In this document: positions 43,232 to 51,825 of the stretch, piece by piece
How positions within the stretch are numbered: the stretch's first letter is position 1
How the letters are laid out: every line of letters starts with the position of its first letter
Origin: WHSW01 sp963742205
GTDB taxonomy: Bacteria > Actinomycetota > Thermoleophilia > Solirubrobacterales > 70-9
Assembly (NCBI GenBank): GCA_963742205.1
Contig: CAVUKZ010000006.1
Coordinates: 1 to 64,000 of the forward strand
Direction: 5' to 3'
Length of the DNA: 64,000 bases
Notes under the pieces: model-generated
Databases searched by the model: none
Seen by the model: only the letters and a program-made list of their open reading frames with translations
What the model was told of the DNA's origin: nothing
Translations under genes and position numbers: made by a program

Positions 43232-44044
43232 TCAGTCCTCGGAACTTTCGTCGCTTGAAGTGTCCTCGTCGCTCGGCGCGGATTCGCCCTCCTCGCCCTC
43301 CTCGCCCTCTTCGGGACGCTCGGGCTTGGCGTACGCCTCGGGGTTCTCCTCCTTGAGCTGCTCGAGCGCCGCCTGCTCGGCCTCGGCCCGCAGCCGGGCC
43401 TCCTCCTTGCGGCGCTCCTCCTCGTCCTCGGCGGCGGTGTCGACCGCCCCGGGGCGCCCCTCTTGGGCGAACGGCATCCCGAGCCCCAGCAGGAGCTCGA
43501 AGCCCTCTTCGTCGGTGGCCGCGGTGGTCGTCACCGCGATGTCCAGGCCGCGGACCTCGTCGATCGAGTCGTAGTCGATCTCGGGGAAGATCAGCTGCTC
43601 GCGGACGCCGAGCGAGTAGTTGCCGCGACCGTCGAAGGCGCGCGGGTTGAGCCCGCGGAAGTCGCGGATCCGGGGGATCGCGATCGAGATCAGGCGGTCC
43701 AGGAACTCCCACATCCGGGCGCCGCGCAGGGTCACGGAGACGCCCACCGGCATCCCCTCGCGCAGCTTGAAGTTGGCGATCGACTTGCGGGCCCGGCGCA
43801 CGTTGGGGTGCTGGCCGGCGATCGTGGCGAGCTGCTCGGTGGCAGCCTCGAGCGTCGGGGTCGACTGCTTCGCCTCGCCGACGCCCATGTTGAGGGTGAT
43901 CTTGAGCAGACGCGGGACCTGCATCCGGCTCGAGTAGCCGAACTTCTGGGTCAGCTGACCGACGAGCTCGTTCTCGTAGCGCTCGCGCATGCGCGGCGGC
44001 GGGGCCGCCTGCTGTGCGTCTGGAGTTGTCGTCGCGGCTTCCAT
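43232..44044 (-). CDS. rplE: 50S ribosomal protein L5 with long acidic C-terminal extension
   Basis: The core is MRERYENELVGQLTQKFGYS, ITLNMGVGEAK, RARKSIANFKLREGMPVGV and DEVRGLDIAVTTTAATDEEG. The usual length is about 180-185 residues. Here the protein reaches 270 by a C-terminal Glu/Arg-rich, probably helical region (DEEERRKEEARLRAEAEQAA) and a Ser/Asp/Glu tail. ATG at 44,044 chosen because upstream in-frame sequence is only a shadow of rplX. Confidence 0.96.
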   Translation of the reverse strand: MEAATTTPDAQQAAPPPRMRERYENELVGQLTQKFGYSSRMQVPRLLKITLNMGVGEAKQSTPTLEAATEQLATIAGQHPNVRRARKSIANFKLREGMPVGVSVTLRGARMWEFLDRLISIAIPRIRDFRGLNPRAFDGRGNYSLGVREQLIFPEIDYDSIDEVRGLDIAVTTTAATDEEGFELLLGLGMPFAQEGRPGAVDTAAEDEEERRKEEARLRAEAEQAALEQLKEENPEAYAKPERPEEGEEGEEGESAPSDEDTSSDESSED

Positions 44045-44054
44045 GGGTTCGCCC

Positions 44055-44393
44055 TTACTCGATCGCCTTGCCCGTGCGCTTTGAGTAGCGCTCGCGGACG
44101 CCACCATCCGTCTTGCGGACCCCCACCCGGGTCGGCTGGTTGTCGGTCGGGTCGAGGAGCATGACGTTGGAGACGTGCAGCGGCCCCTCCTGGTCGATGA
44201 TGCCACTCGACTGCGCCTTCTGCGTGTCCTTCACCGACCGCGGCTTGGTGTGCCGCTTGTGGATGTTGAGGCCCTCGACGTAGACGCGGCGGCGCTCCGG
44301 CTCCGTGCGCAGCACGCGGCCGGACTTGCCCTTGTCCTTGCCCGCGATCACGACCACGGTGTCGTCCTTGCGGATGTGCAAACCCTTGGCCAT
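44055..44393 (-). CDS. rplX: 50S ribosomal protein L24
   Basis: The 112-residue protein has a KOW motif in DDTVVVIAGKDKGKSGRVLR, then VYVEGLNIHKRHTKP and a C-terminal RVGVRKTDGGVRERYSKRTG. It is an assembly initiator of the large subunit. It is 3 bases from rplN. Confidence 0.97.
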   Translation of the reverse strand: MAKGLHIRKDDTVVVIAGKDKGKSGRVLRTEPERRRVYVEGLNIHKRHTKPRSVKDTQKAQSSGIIDQEGPLHVSNVMLLDPTDNQPTRVGVRKTDGGVRERYSKRTGKAIE

Positions 44394-44396
44394 GAG

Positions 44397-44765
44397 CTAG
44401 AGCACCTCCGGGGCGAGCGAGACGATGCGCATGAAGTTGCGGTCGCGAAGCTCGCGGGCGACGGGGCCGAAGATGCGGGTCCCGCGGGGGGCGCCCTGGG
44501 CATCGATCAGCACCGCGGCGTTCTCGTCGAACGCGATGTAGGTGCCGTCGGCGCGGCCGAGCTGCTTGCGGGTGCGAACGACCACGGCCTGGACGACCTC
44601 GCCCTTGCGCACCCCGCCGTGCGGCGTCGCGTGCTTGACCGTCGCCGTGATCACGTCGCCGACGCCGGCGTAACGGCGGTGCGAGCCGCCCTTGACCCGG
44701 ATGCAGAGGATCTCCCGGGCACCCGAGTTGTCGGCCACCTTGAGCCTGGACTCCTGCTGGATCAT
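44397..44765 (-). CDS. rplN: 50S ribosomal protein L14
   Basis: The 122-residue protein begins MIQQESRLKVADNSGAREIL; RGTRIFGPVARELRDRNFMR lies near the end. ATG at 44,765 overlaps the last base of the rpsQ stop. Confidence 0.97.
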   Translation of the reverse strand: MIQQESRLKVADNSGAREILCIRVKGGSHRRYAGVGDVITATVKHATPHGGVRKGEVVQAVVVRTRKQLGRADGTYIAFDENAAVLIDAQGAPRGTRIFGPVARELRDRNFMRIVSLAPEVL

Positions 44766-45397
44766 TACCTGGCCCGCTCCAGGACCTCGACCAGGCGCCA
44801 CCGCTTGGTCCGTGACATCGGCCGCGACTCGATCACGCGCACGACGTCGCCGGCGTTGGCCGTGTTCGACTCGTCGTGGGCGTGGATCGTCGCGGAGCGG
44901 CGAACGACCTTCTCGTAGACGGGGTGGCGGCGGACGACCTCGATCCGGACGGTGATCGTCTTGTCGGCCTTGCTCGAGACGACGGTCCCCTGGCGCACCT
45001 TCTTCGAGCCCGGGACGCGCTCGGCCGGCGGCGTCCCCTGCCCGGCCTCGTGCTTGGAACGGGCCCGCGCACGCGCGCGCTTGCGCGCCGCGGCCGCATT
45101 CGACCGGCGCTGCGCGCGCTCGGCGGCGCGCGCCGTGGCGTCGCGCTGCGGCCGGACCTCGCCGGTGTGGCGGGATCGCTCGCGCCGGCGCCGCTCCTTG
45201 GGCGTCAGCGTTTCCTCCGGCTCAGCGTCCTCGGCTGCGGGCGCCGCCGCGGCGGGCGCGGGCGCCTCCTCAGCTGCGGGAGCCTCGGGCTCGGAGGGCG
45301 CGGCCTCCTCGGCTGCGGGCTCCTCGGCGGGGGCGTCCGCGGCCTCGGCGGCCGGTGCCTCGTCGGCGTTCTGCTCGTTCTGCTCTTCGGTGCTCAC
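44765..45397 (-). CDS. rpsQ: 30S ribosomal protein S17 with about 125-residue N-terminal extension
   Basis: The ribosomal domain is only the last 80 residues: GTVVSSKADKTITVRIEVVR, HPVYEKVVRRSATIHAHDES and GDVVRVIESRPMSRTKRWRL. Ahead of it is an Ala/Glu/Pro-rich acidic stretch (residues 1-65), then a very basic segment (ERRRRERSRHTGEVRP and AAAARKRARARARSKH). The ATG at 45,397 is one base from rpmC, and no internal start fits as well. The split-charge extension is unusual in size. Confidence 0.95.
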   Translation of the reverse strand: MSTEEQNEQNADEAPAAEAADAPAEEPAAEEAAPSEPEAPAAEEAPAPAAAAPAAEDAEPEETLTPKERRRRERSRHTGEVRPQRDATARAAERAQRRSNAAAARKRARARARSKHEAGQGTPPAERVPGSKKVRQGTVVSSKADKTITVRIEVVRRHPVYEKVVRRSATIHAHDESNTANAGDVVRVIESRPMSRTKRWRLVEVLERAR

Positions 45398-45607
45398 TTA
45401 CTTCAGTTCCTTGTCGATGTCGATGCCGCGCTCGCGAGCGACGGTCATTAGCCGGGCCAGGTCGCGGCGCGAGGCGCCGAGCCCGGCGGTGTTCTCCAGC
45501 TCGCCCGTCGCGTGACGAAAGCGCAGGTTGAAGGTGTCCTGGCGGGCGGTCTTGATCTGCTCCACCAGATCCTGATCTCCGAGCGCGTGGGCCTCCGCCG
45601 GCTTCAC
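45398..45607 (-). CDS. rpmC: 50S ribosomal protein L29
   Basis: The 69-residue two-helix protein: KPAEAHALGDQDLVEQIKTA then FNLRFRHATGELENTAGLGA. GTG start at 45,607 overlaps the rplP stop in a GTGA. Confidence 0.95.
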   Translation of the reverse strand: MKPAEAHALGDQDLVEQIKTARQDTFNLRFRHATGELENTAGLGASRRDLARLMTVARERGIDIDKELK

Positions 45608-46023
45608 TGGCCGACCCCCTCGCGAGAGACGAACTTGGTCCGGATCGGGAGCTTGTGCCCTGCGAGGCGCATCGCCTCCTTGGCGAGCTCCTCGTCGACG
45701 CCGGCGAGCTCGAACATCACCTTGCCGGGCTTCACGACGGCGACCCAACCCTCGGGGTTGCCCTTGCCGGAGCCCTGACGGGTCTCGGCGGGCTTCTTGG
45801 TGTACGGCTTGTCGGGGAAGACGTTGATCCAGACCTTCCCGCCACGCTTGATCTTGCGGGTCATCGCGACGCGGGCCGCCTCGATCTGGCGGTTGGTGAC
45901 CCAGCCTCGGTCGAGCGCCTTGAGCCCGTACTCGCCGAACGCCACGGTGGCGCCGCCCTTGGTGTTGCCGCGGCGCTTGCCGCGCATCTGCTTGCGGTGC
46001 TTGACCCGCTTCGGCATCAGCAT
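45604..46023 (-). CDS. rplP: 50S ribosomal protein L16
   Basis: The 139-residue protein: MPKRVKHRKQMRGKRRGNTK, GYGLKALDRGWV-like block EYGLKALDRGWVTNRQIEAA, and the conserved KGNPEGWVAVVKPGKVMFEL. ATG at 46,023 overlaps the rpsC stop (TGATG). Confidence 0.97.
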   Translation of the reverse strand: MLMPKRVKHRKQMRGKRRGNTKGGATVAFGEYGLKALDRGWVTNRQIEAARVAMTRKIKRGGKVWINVFPDKPYTKKPAETRQGSGKGNPEGWVAVVKPGKVMFELAGVDEELAKEAMRLAGHKLPIRTKFVSREGVGQ

Positions 46024-46985
46024 CAGGTGCCACCTCCCGCCGGCGGCGCATCGGCCGGGGGCTGGCTCGCCGGCGGCGCCTGCTGGGGCGGCGGCGCCTG
46101 GGCCGGCTGGGCCTGCGCGGGTGCCTGCGGCGGCTGCGCGGGTGCCTGCTGCGGCGGCGCCTGCTGCGGCCGGGCCTGGGCCTGCTGCGGGGGCGTCGAG
46201 CCCTGGCTCGGCTGCGGCCTTCCGCCGCCGCCGGACTGGCCGCGACCGTCGCGCCCACCGCGGCGCTGGCCGCCGCGCTGCTGGCCCCCACGGTCGCCAC
46301 CGCGACGGCGGAACGAGCGCGGCGCGAGATCCTCTTCGTCGGCGCCGGCGCGGAAGCCCTCGGGCATGACCTCGCCCTTGTTGATCCAGCACTTGACGCC
46401 GATCCGACCCGTTGTGGTCTTGGCCTCGACGAAGCCGTAGTCGATGTCGGCGCGCAGCGTATGAAGCGGCACGCGACCGTCGGAGTAGCCCTCGGTGCGC
46501 GCCATCTCGGCGCCGCCGAGCCGGCCGGAGACCTGGACCTTGACCCCCTTGGCGCCGGAGCGCATCGCGGAGGTGAGGGCGCGCTTCATCGCGCGCCGGA
46601 AGGCGACCCGGTTCTGGAGCTGCTCGGCGATCGACTGGGCGACCAGCTTCGCGTCGAGCTCGGGGCGCTTGATCTCGCGGATGTTGACCTTGACCGGCTT
46701 GCCGGTGATCTTGTGCAGGTCGCGGCGCAGGGCGTCGACCTCGGCGCCTGACTTGCCGATCACGATGCCGGGGCGGGCCGTGTGGATGTCCACGGTGATC
46801 TCACCGCGCTGCTTGACGATGTTGATGTCGGAGAGGCCGGCGTGCGAAAGCTTGCGCTCGATGTGGTCGCGGATCGCCATGTCCTCGAGCAGCAGGTCGG
46901 CGAAGTTGCGCTCGTCGAACCAGTTGGACTTCCAGTCGTGGATGTAGCCGACGCGGAAGCCCTCCGGGTGAATCTTCTGTCCCAT
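46023..46985 (-). CDS. rpsC: 30S ribosomal protein S3 with Pro/Gln/Ala-rich tail
   Basis: The 320-residue protein starts MGQKIHPEGFRVGYIHDWKS. The KH domain is TARPGIVIGKSGAEVDALRR; the C-terminal domain includes GAEMARTEGYSDGRVPLHTL and GVKCWINKGEVMPEG. After about residue 222 comes an RGG-rich patch and then about 70 residues of Pro, Gln and Ala. S3 is usually about 210-275 residues, so this tail is long. Confidence 0.97.
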   Translation of the reverse strand: MGQKIHPEGFRVGYIHDWKSNWFDERNFADLLLEDMAIRDHIERKLSHAGLSDINIVKQRGEITVDIHTARPGIVIGKSGAEVDALRRDLHKITGKPVKVNIREIKRPELDAKLVAQSIAEQLQNRVAFRRAMKRALTSAMRSGAKGVKVQVSGRLGGAEMARTEGYSDGRVPLHTLRADIDYGFVEAKTTTGRIGVKCWINKGEVMPEGFRAGADEEDLAPRSFRRRGGDRGGQQRGGQRRGGRDGRGQSGGGGRPQPSQGSTPPQQAQARPQQAPPQQAPAQPPQAPAQAQPAQAPPPQQAPPASQPPADAPPAGGGT

Positions 46986-47001
46986 GCGGTAAGCGGCTCC
47001 T

Positions 47002-47373
47002 CTAAACGTCGGTCGGGGTGAGTGCCACCGAGATGTGGCTTGTCTTCTTGTCGATCCGGGTCGCACGGCCCCGCGCCCTGGCGCGCCACCGCTTCAGCGT
47101 CGGGCCCTCGTCGACCCGCACGTCGGTGATCCGCAGGTCGTCGGCGACCAGCTCGTGGTTGGCCTCGGCATTGGCCGCGGCCGAATCGAGCAGGTTGGCG
47201 AGGTCGCGGGCGGCGCCGCGCGATGAGAATGCCAGCAGCGTCCGGGCCTCGTCCACGGGCATGCCGCGGATCTGGTCGGCGACCAGGCGCGCCTTGCGCG
47301 GCGCGACGCGGACGTAGCGCGCCTTCGCGCGCACGACCGGCACCTCGGGCTGGCTGTCGGCGGACTTCGCCAC
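47002..47373 (-). CDS. rplV: 50S ribosomal protein L22
   Basis: The 123-residue protein: AKARYVRVAPRKARLVADQI, NLLDSAAANAEANHEL, and the exit-tunnel loop region LKRWRARARGRATRIDKKTS. Its start overlaps the last base of rpsS. Confidence 0.97.
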   Translation of the reverse strand: MAKSADSQPEVPVVRAKARYVRVAPRKARLVADQIRGMPVDEARTLLAFSSRGAARDLANLLDSAAANAEANHELVADDLRITDVRVDEGPTLKRWRARARGRATRIDKKTSHISVALTPTDV

Positions 47374-47639
47374 TAACGCTCCTTGCCGCCGTGACCGCGG
47401 AAGCTCCGCGTGGGCGCGAACTCGCCCAGCTTGTGACCCACCATCGACTCGGAGACGAACACGGGGACGTGCTTGCGGCCGTCGTGGACGGCGATCGTGT
47501 GCCCGACCATCTCGGGGAACACGGTCGAGGTCCGCGACCAGGTCTTGATCATGTGCTTTTGGTTCTGCTCGTTCATCTGCGAGATCCGCCTCATCAGGCG
47601 CTCCTCGACGAACGGGCCCTTCTTCGAAGATCTACTCAT
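47373..47639 (-). CDS. rpsS: 30S ribosomal protein S19
   Basis: The 88-residue protein: MSRSSKKGPFVEERLMRRIS, IKTWSRTSTVFPEMVGHTIA and VSESMVGHKLGEFAPTRSFR. Nine bases separate it from rplB. Confidence 0.97.
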   Translation of the reverse strand: MSRSSKKGPFVEERLMRRISQMNEQNQKHMIKTWSRTSTVFPEMVGHTIAVHDGRKHVPVFVSESMVGHKLGEFAPTRSFRGHGGKER

Positions 47640-47648
47640 CGGTGCGGG

Positions 47649-48498
47649 TTACCTCTGCCTCGTCTTCTTGCCCCGGCGACGGCCGCGAACGATCATCGCG
47701 TCGGAGCGCTTGCCCTTCTTGCGCGTGCGGTAGCCGAGCGTCGGCTTGCCCCACGGGGTCACGGGGTGGCCGCCGGGCGTCTTGTGCGCCTCGCCGCCGC
47801 CGTGCGGGTGGTCGACCGGGTTCATCGCGATCCCGCGCGTCTGAGGTCGCTTGCCCTTGTGGCGGTTGCGGCCGGCCTTGCCCGACCTTGACGTTCTGGT
47901 GCTCGGAGTTCGAGAGCGTGCCCACGGTCGCGCGGCTATCGGCCCGCACCATCCGCATCTCCGACGACGGCAGGCGCAGGGTGACCATCTGGCCCTCCTT
48001 CGCCACCACCTGGATCGCCGAGCCGGCCGAGCGTCCGAGCTTGCCGCCCTGGCCGGGGACGAGCTCGACGTTGTGAACCACGGTGCCGGTTGGGATCGAG
48101 CTGAGCGGAAGCGAGTTGCCGGGCCTGATGTCGGCCTCCGGGCCGGACTCCAGCTGGTCGCCGGGCCGCACGCCCTGCGGCGCGAGGACGTAGCTCTTCG
48201 CGCCGTCGACGTAGTGCAGAAGCGCGATGTAGCAGGTGCGGTTGGGGTCGTACTCGATCGTCGCGACCTTCGCCACGACCCCGTCCTTGCGGCGCTTGAA
48301 GTCGATGTCGCGGTAGCGCCGCTTGGCACCGCCGCCGCGATGGCGCGCCGTCACGCGGCCGCGCGAGTTGCGGCCGCCGCTCTGGTTCTTGCCCTTGGTG
48401 AGCGCCTTGAGCGGCTTGTCGCCGGTGAGCTCCTCGCGCTGCTGATAGGTCGCGAAGCGGCGGCCCGGGCTCGTCGGCTTGGTCTTTCTCATCGCCAT
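47649..48498 (-). CDS. rplB: 50S ribosomal protein L2, single-base frameshift
   Basis: The first part is normal: KPTSPGRRFATYQQREELTG, GGRNSRGRVTARHRGGGAKR, IEYDPNRTCYIALLHYVDGA. Near 47,880 the frame breaks after NVKVG; removing one base (GGG to GG) restores KAGRNRHKGKRPQTRGIAMN and the peptidyl-transferase-associated NPVDHPHGGGEAHK, ending GKKTRQR. L2 is essential and single copy, so this break is almost surely an error in the sequence. It is a useful yardstick for the other breaks. Confidence 0.95.
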
Positions 48499-48511
48499 CG
48501 TTCGAAATCTC

Positions 48512-48808
48512 CTACTCGGCCACCGCCGCGCCCTCGAACAGCTCGATCCGGTCGCCGGGCGCGAGCTGGACGATCGCCTTCTTCCATGACCGGGTCTTGC
48601 CGCTGTGGACGCCGCGGCGCTTGGGCTTCGAGGGCACCTTGCTCGTCCGCACCTCGACCACGCCGACGTCGAAGACCTCCTCCACCGCGCGGCGGATCTG
48701 GGTCTTGTGGGCGCGGTCGTCGACGCGGAACGTGTACTTGCCGTCGGCCATGAGCGCGTAGCTCTTCTCGCTGACGACCGGCTCGATGATCACCTGTCGA
48801 GCGTCCAT
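48512..48808 (-). CDS. rplW: 50S ribosomal protein L23
   Basis: The 98-residue protein begins MDARQVIIEPVVSEKSYALM and has KYTFRVDDRAHKTQIRRAVE and the tunnel-exit loop region KPKRRGVHSGKTRSWKKAIV. It is the docking site for trigger factor and SRP. It overlaps rplD by 19 bases. Confidence 0.96.
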   Translation of the reverse strand: MDARQVIIEPVVSEKSYALMADGKYTFRVDDRAHKTQIRRAVEEVFDVGVVEVRTSKVPSKPKRRGVHSGKTRSWKKAIVQLAPGDRIELFEGAAVAE

Positions 48809-49506
48809 AACAGCTCGCCACCTCCTCGGCTTCGCCTGCGGGGGTGCTCGGTCGCCGAGGGACGCTCATCGTCGCTCGTGCGGCTGACCTCGCCCACGCG
48901 GGCCTCCAGCGTCTCGAGCGCGGTGCTGGTCACGATCAGCGAGGCGTGGCCGATCACATCGACGACGCCGGTCGACCCGACCGGGAGCACGTCGACGCCG
49001 GGGATGTTGCGGAAGCTCTTCAACACGCCGACCTCCTCCGGGTCACAGAGGACCAGGGTCGGCGACTTGGGCGCCCACTTGGCGAGCGCCTCGGCGGCCT
49101 GGCTGGTCGACGGCTCGGCGAAGCCTTCGCCGTCGACGACCGCGATGCTGTCGCGCGCGGCGTGCACCGAGAACGCCGAGCGCAGCGCGCGCCGCCGGGC
49201 CTTGCGGTTGACCTTGAAGGTGTGCGTGCGCGGCTTGGGGCCGAAGGCGACGCCACCGCCACGCCGGTGCGGGACGCTCAGCGCACCCGCGCGGGCGCGG
49301 CCGGTGCCCTTCTGCTTCCACGCCTTCGCGGTGGTCATCGAGACCTCCCCGCGGCCAAGGCTCGAGGCGGTGCCGCGACGCCTCGCGGCCAGATCGGCGC
49401 GCGCCGCCTCGTGCACGAGGCTCTCGTGAAACTGCTCGCCGAAGACGGCCTCGGGGAGGCCGGTCTTCGCCTGCTTGCCGAGCGTCGTGGCCTTGAGCTC
49501 AGCCAT
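48790..49506 (-). CDS. rplD: 50S ribosomal protein L4
   Basis: The 238-residue protein: PEAVFGEQFHESLVHEAARA, the extended tunnel loop KAWKQKGTGRARAGALSVPH with RRGGGVAFGPKPRTHTFKVN, and LVLCDPEEVGVLKSFRNIPG. The last 25 or so residues (SDDERPSATEHPRRRSRGGG) read over the start of rplW and are not part of the usual protein. The stop may have moved. Confidence 0.95.
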   Translation of the reverse strand: MAELKATTLGKQAKTGLPEAVFGEQFHESLVHEAARADLAARRRGTASSLGRGEVSMTTAKAWKQKGTGRARAGALSVPHRRGGGVAFGPKPRTHTFKVNRKARRRALRSAFSVHAARDSIAVVDGEGFAEPSTSQAAEALAKWAPKSPTLVLCDPEEVGVLKSFRNIPGVDVLPVGSTGVVDVIGHASLIVTSTALETLEARVGEVSRTSDDERPSATEHPRRRSRGGGELLWTLDR

Positions 49507-50116
49507 CGGTGCGCACCTCCACCGTGCCGCCCTTGGGGCCGGGAACGGCGCCCCGGAGCAGCAGCAGGTTGCGCTCGGCGTCGATATCGAAGACCTCGAG
49601 GCCGCGCTGGGTGACGCGCTTGCCGCCCATCCGGCCCGGCATCTTCACGCCCTTGAACACGCGGGCGGGGTCGGCGCTGGCGCCGATCGAGCCGGGGGCG
49701 CGAACGTTGTGCGAGCCGTGCGAGACGGGGCCGCGGCCGAAGTTGTGGCGCTTGATGGTGCCCTGGAAGCCCTTGCCGATCGCGGTCGCGGAGACCTTGA
49801 CCCGCTGGCCGGGCTCGAACTGCTCCACGGTGAGCTGTTCGCCGATCTGCGCCTCGGGCGCCTCGTCGCGGAACTCCTTCAGGGCGCGCGACGGCGGGGC
49901 GCCGGCCTTCTTGAGGTGGCCGAGCGCCGGCTTTCTGAGCTTGCGCTCCTCGACCGGGATCGCCGCGACCTGGACGGCCGCGTAGCCGTCGCGGTCGGGG
50001 ATCCGGACCGCGGTGACGGTGTTCGGCGCCGCCTCGATCACGGTCACGGGCACGCGGGTTCCGTCCTCCTTGAACACCTGCGTCATCCCGAGCTTCTTGC
50101 CAACGATCGCCGCCAT
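49499..50116 (-). CDS. rplC: 50S ribosomal protein L3
   Basis: The 205-residue protein begins MAAIVGKKLGMTQVFKEDGT; the signature is KGFQGTIKRHNFGRGPVSHG with SIGASADPARVFKGVKMPGR. It approaches the peptidyl-transferase centre. It overlaps the start of rplD. Confidence 0.97.
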   Translation of the reverse strand: MAAIVGKKLGMTQVFKEDGTRVPVTVIEAAPNTVTAVRIPDRDGYAAVQVAAIPVEERKLRKPALGHLKKAGAPPSRALKEFRDEAPEAQIGEQLTVEQFEPGQRVKVSATAIGKGFQGTIKRHNFGRGPVSHGSHNVRAPGSIGASADPARVFKGVKMPGRMGGKRVTQRGLEVFDIDAERNLLLLRGAVPGPKGGTVEVRTDG

Positions 50117-50436
50117 CAGATCTTGATCTCGATGTCCACTCCCGCCGGCAGCGCGTCGAGGCGCTGGAGGCTGTCGATGGTCTTCGGGGTCGGCTGGTGG
50201 ATGTCGATCAACCGCTTGTGGGTTCGGATCTCGAAGTGCTCCCGCGAGTCCTTGTCCTTGAACGGCGACTTGATCACGCAGTAGATGTTGCGCTCCGTGG
50301 GCAGGGGCACAGGCCCGGCGACGGTGGCGCCGGTGCGCTGGGCGGTCTCGACGATCTCGCGCGCGGCGCGATCGATCGCGTCGTGGTCGTAGGCCTTGAG
50401 CCTGATTCGAATCTTGTTTGTTGCGAGTGTCGCCAC
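50116..50436 (-). CDS. rpsJ: 30S ribosomal protein S10
   Basis: The 106-residue protein: KIRIRLKAYDHDAIDRAARE, GPVPLPTERNIYCVIKSPFK, RTHKRLIDIHQPTPKTIDSL. GTG start. It is the first gene of the S10 operon; S10 is also the transcription factor NusE. Confidence 0.96.
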   Translation of the reverse strand: MATLATNKIRIRLKAYDHDAIDRAAREIVETAQRTGATVAGPVPLPTERNIYCVIKSPFKDKDSREHFEIRTHKRLIDIHQPTPKTIDSLQRLDALPAGVDIEIKI

Positions 50437-50528
50437 TGAAATTCGTTCTCTCGTCGTTAAGGGCGCAAAAGGGCGCCGCCCCTTGAGTCTGGGGGCGCCG
50501 CCCCGGTCGTATCCGTTACTTACCTACT
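50437..50528 (-). promoter_or_regulatory. Upstream region of the S10 operon
   Basis: It contains two direct copies of GGGCGCCGCCCC (from 50,471 and from 50,494), each nearly palindromic, and on the minus strand GGGCGGCGCCC followed by TTTT. It may hold the promoter and leader of rpsJ, possibly with an attenuator; the promoter itself was not identified. Confidence 0.35.
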
Positions 50529-50556
50529 AAGGGGCCGACCAATGGGCCGGCCCCTT
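50529..50556 (-). terminator. Hairpin after tuf
   Basis: A 9-base perfect stem (AAGGGGCCG/CGGCCCCTT) with a 10-base loop lies 12 bases beyond the tuf stop. No T-run follows, so it may need a factor or simply protect the mRNA 3' end. Confidence 0.5.
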
Positions 50557-50567
50557 CAAACGGGTCG

Positions 50568-51749
<1,182 letters not shown>

Positions 51750-51825
51750 CTGGTTCCTCTAGCTCCTTCTCGTTCTTCTCAAAATTCGTTTCTGGCTCCG
51801 GGCAACCCCGGGATATTTACAGAAT

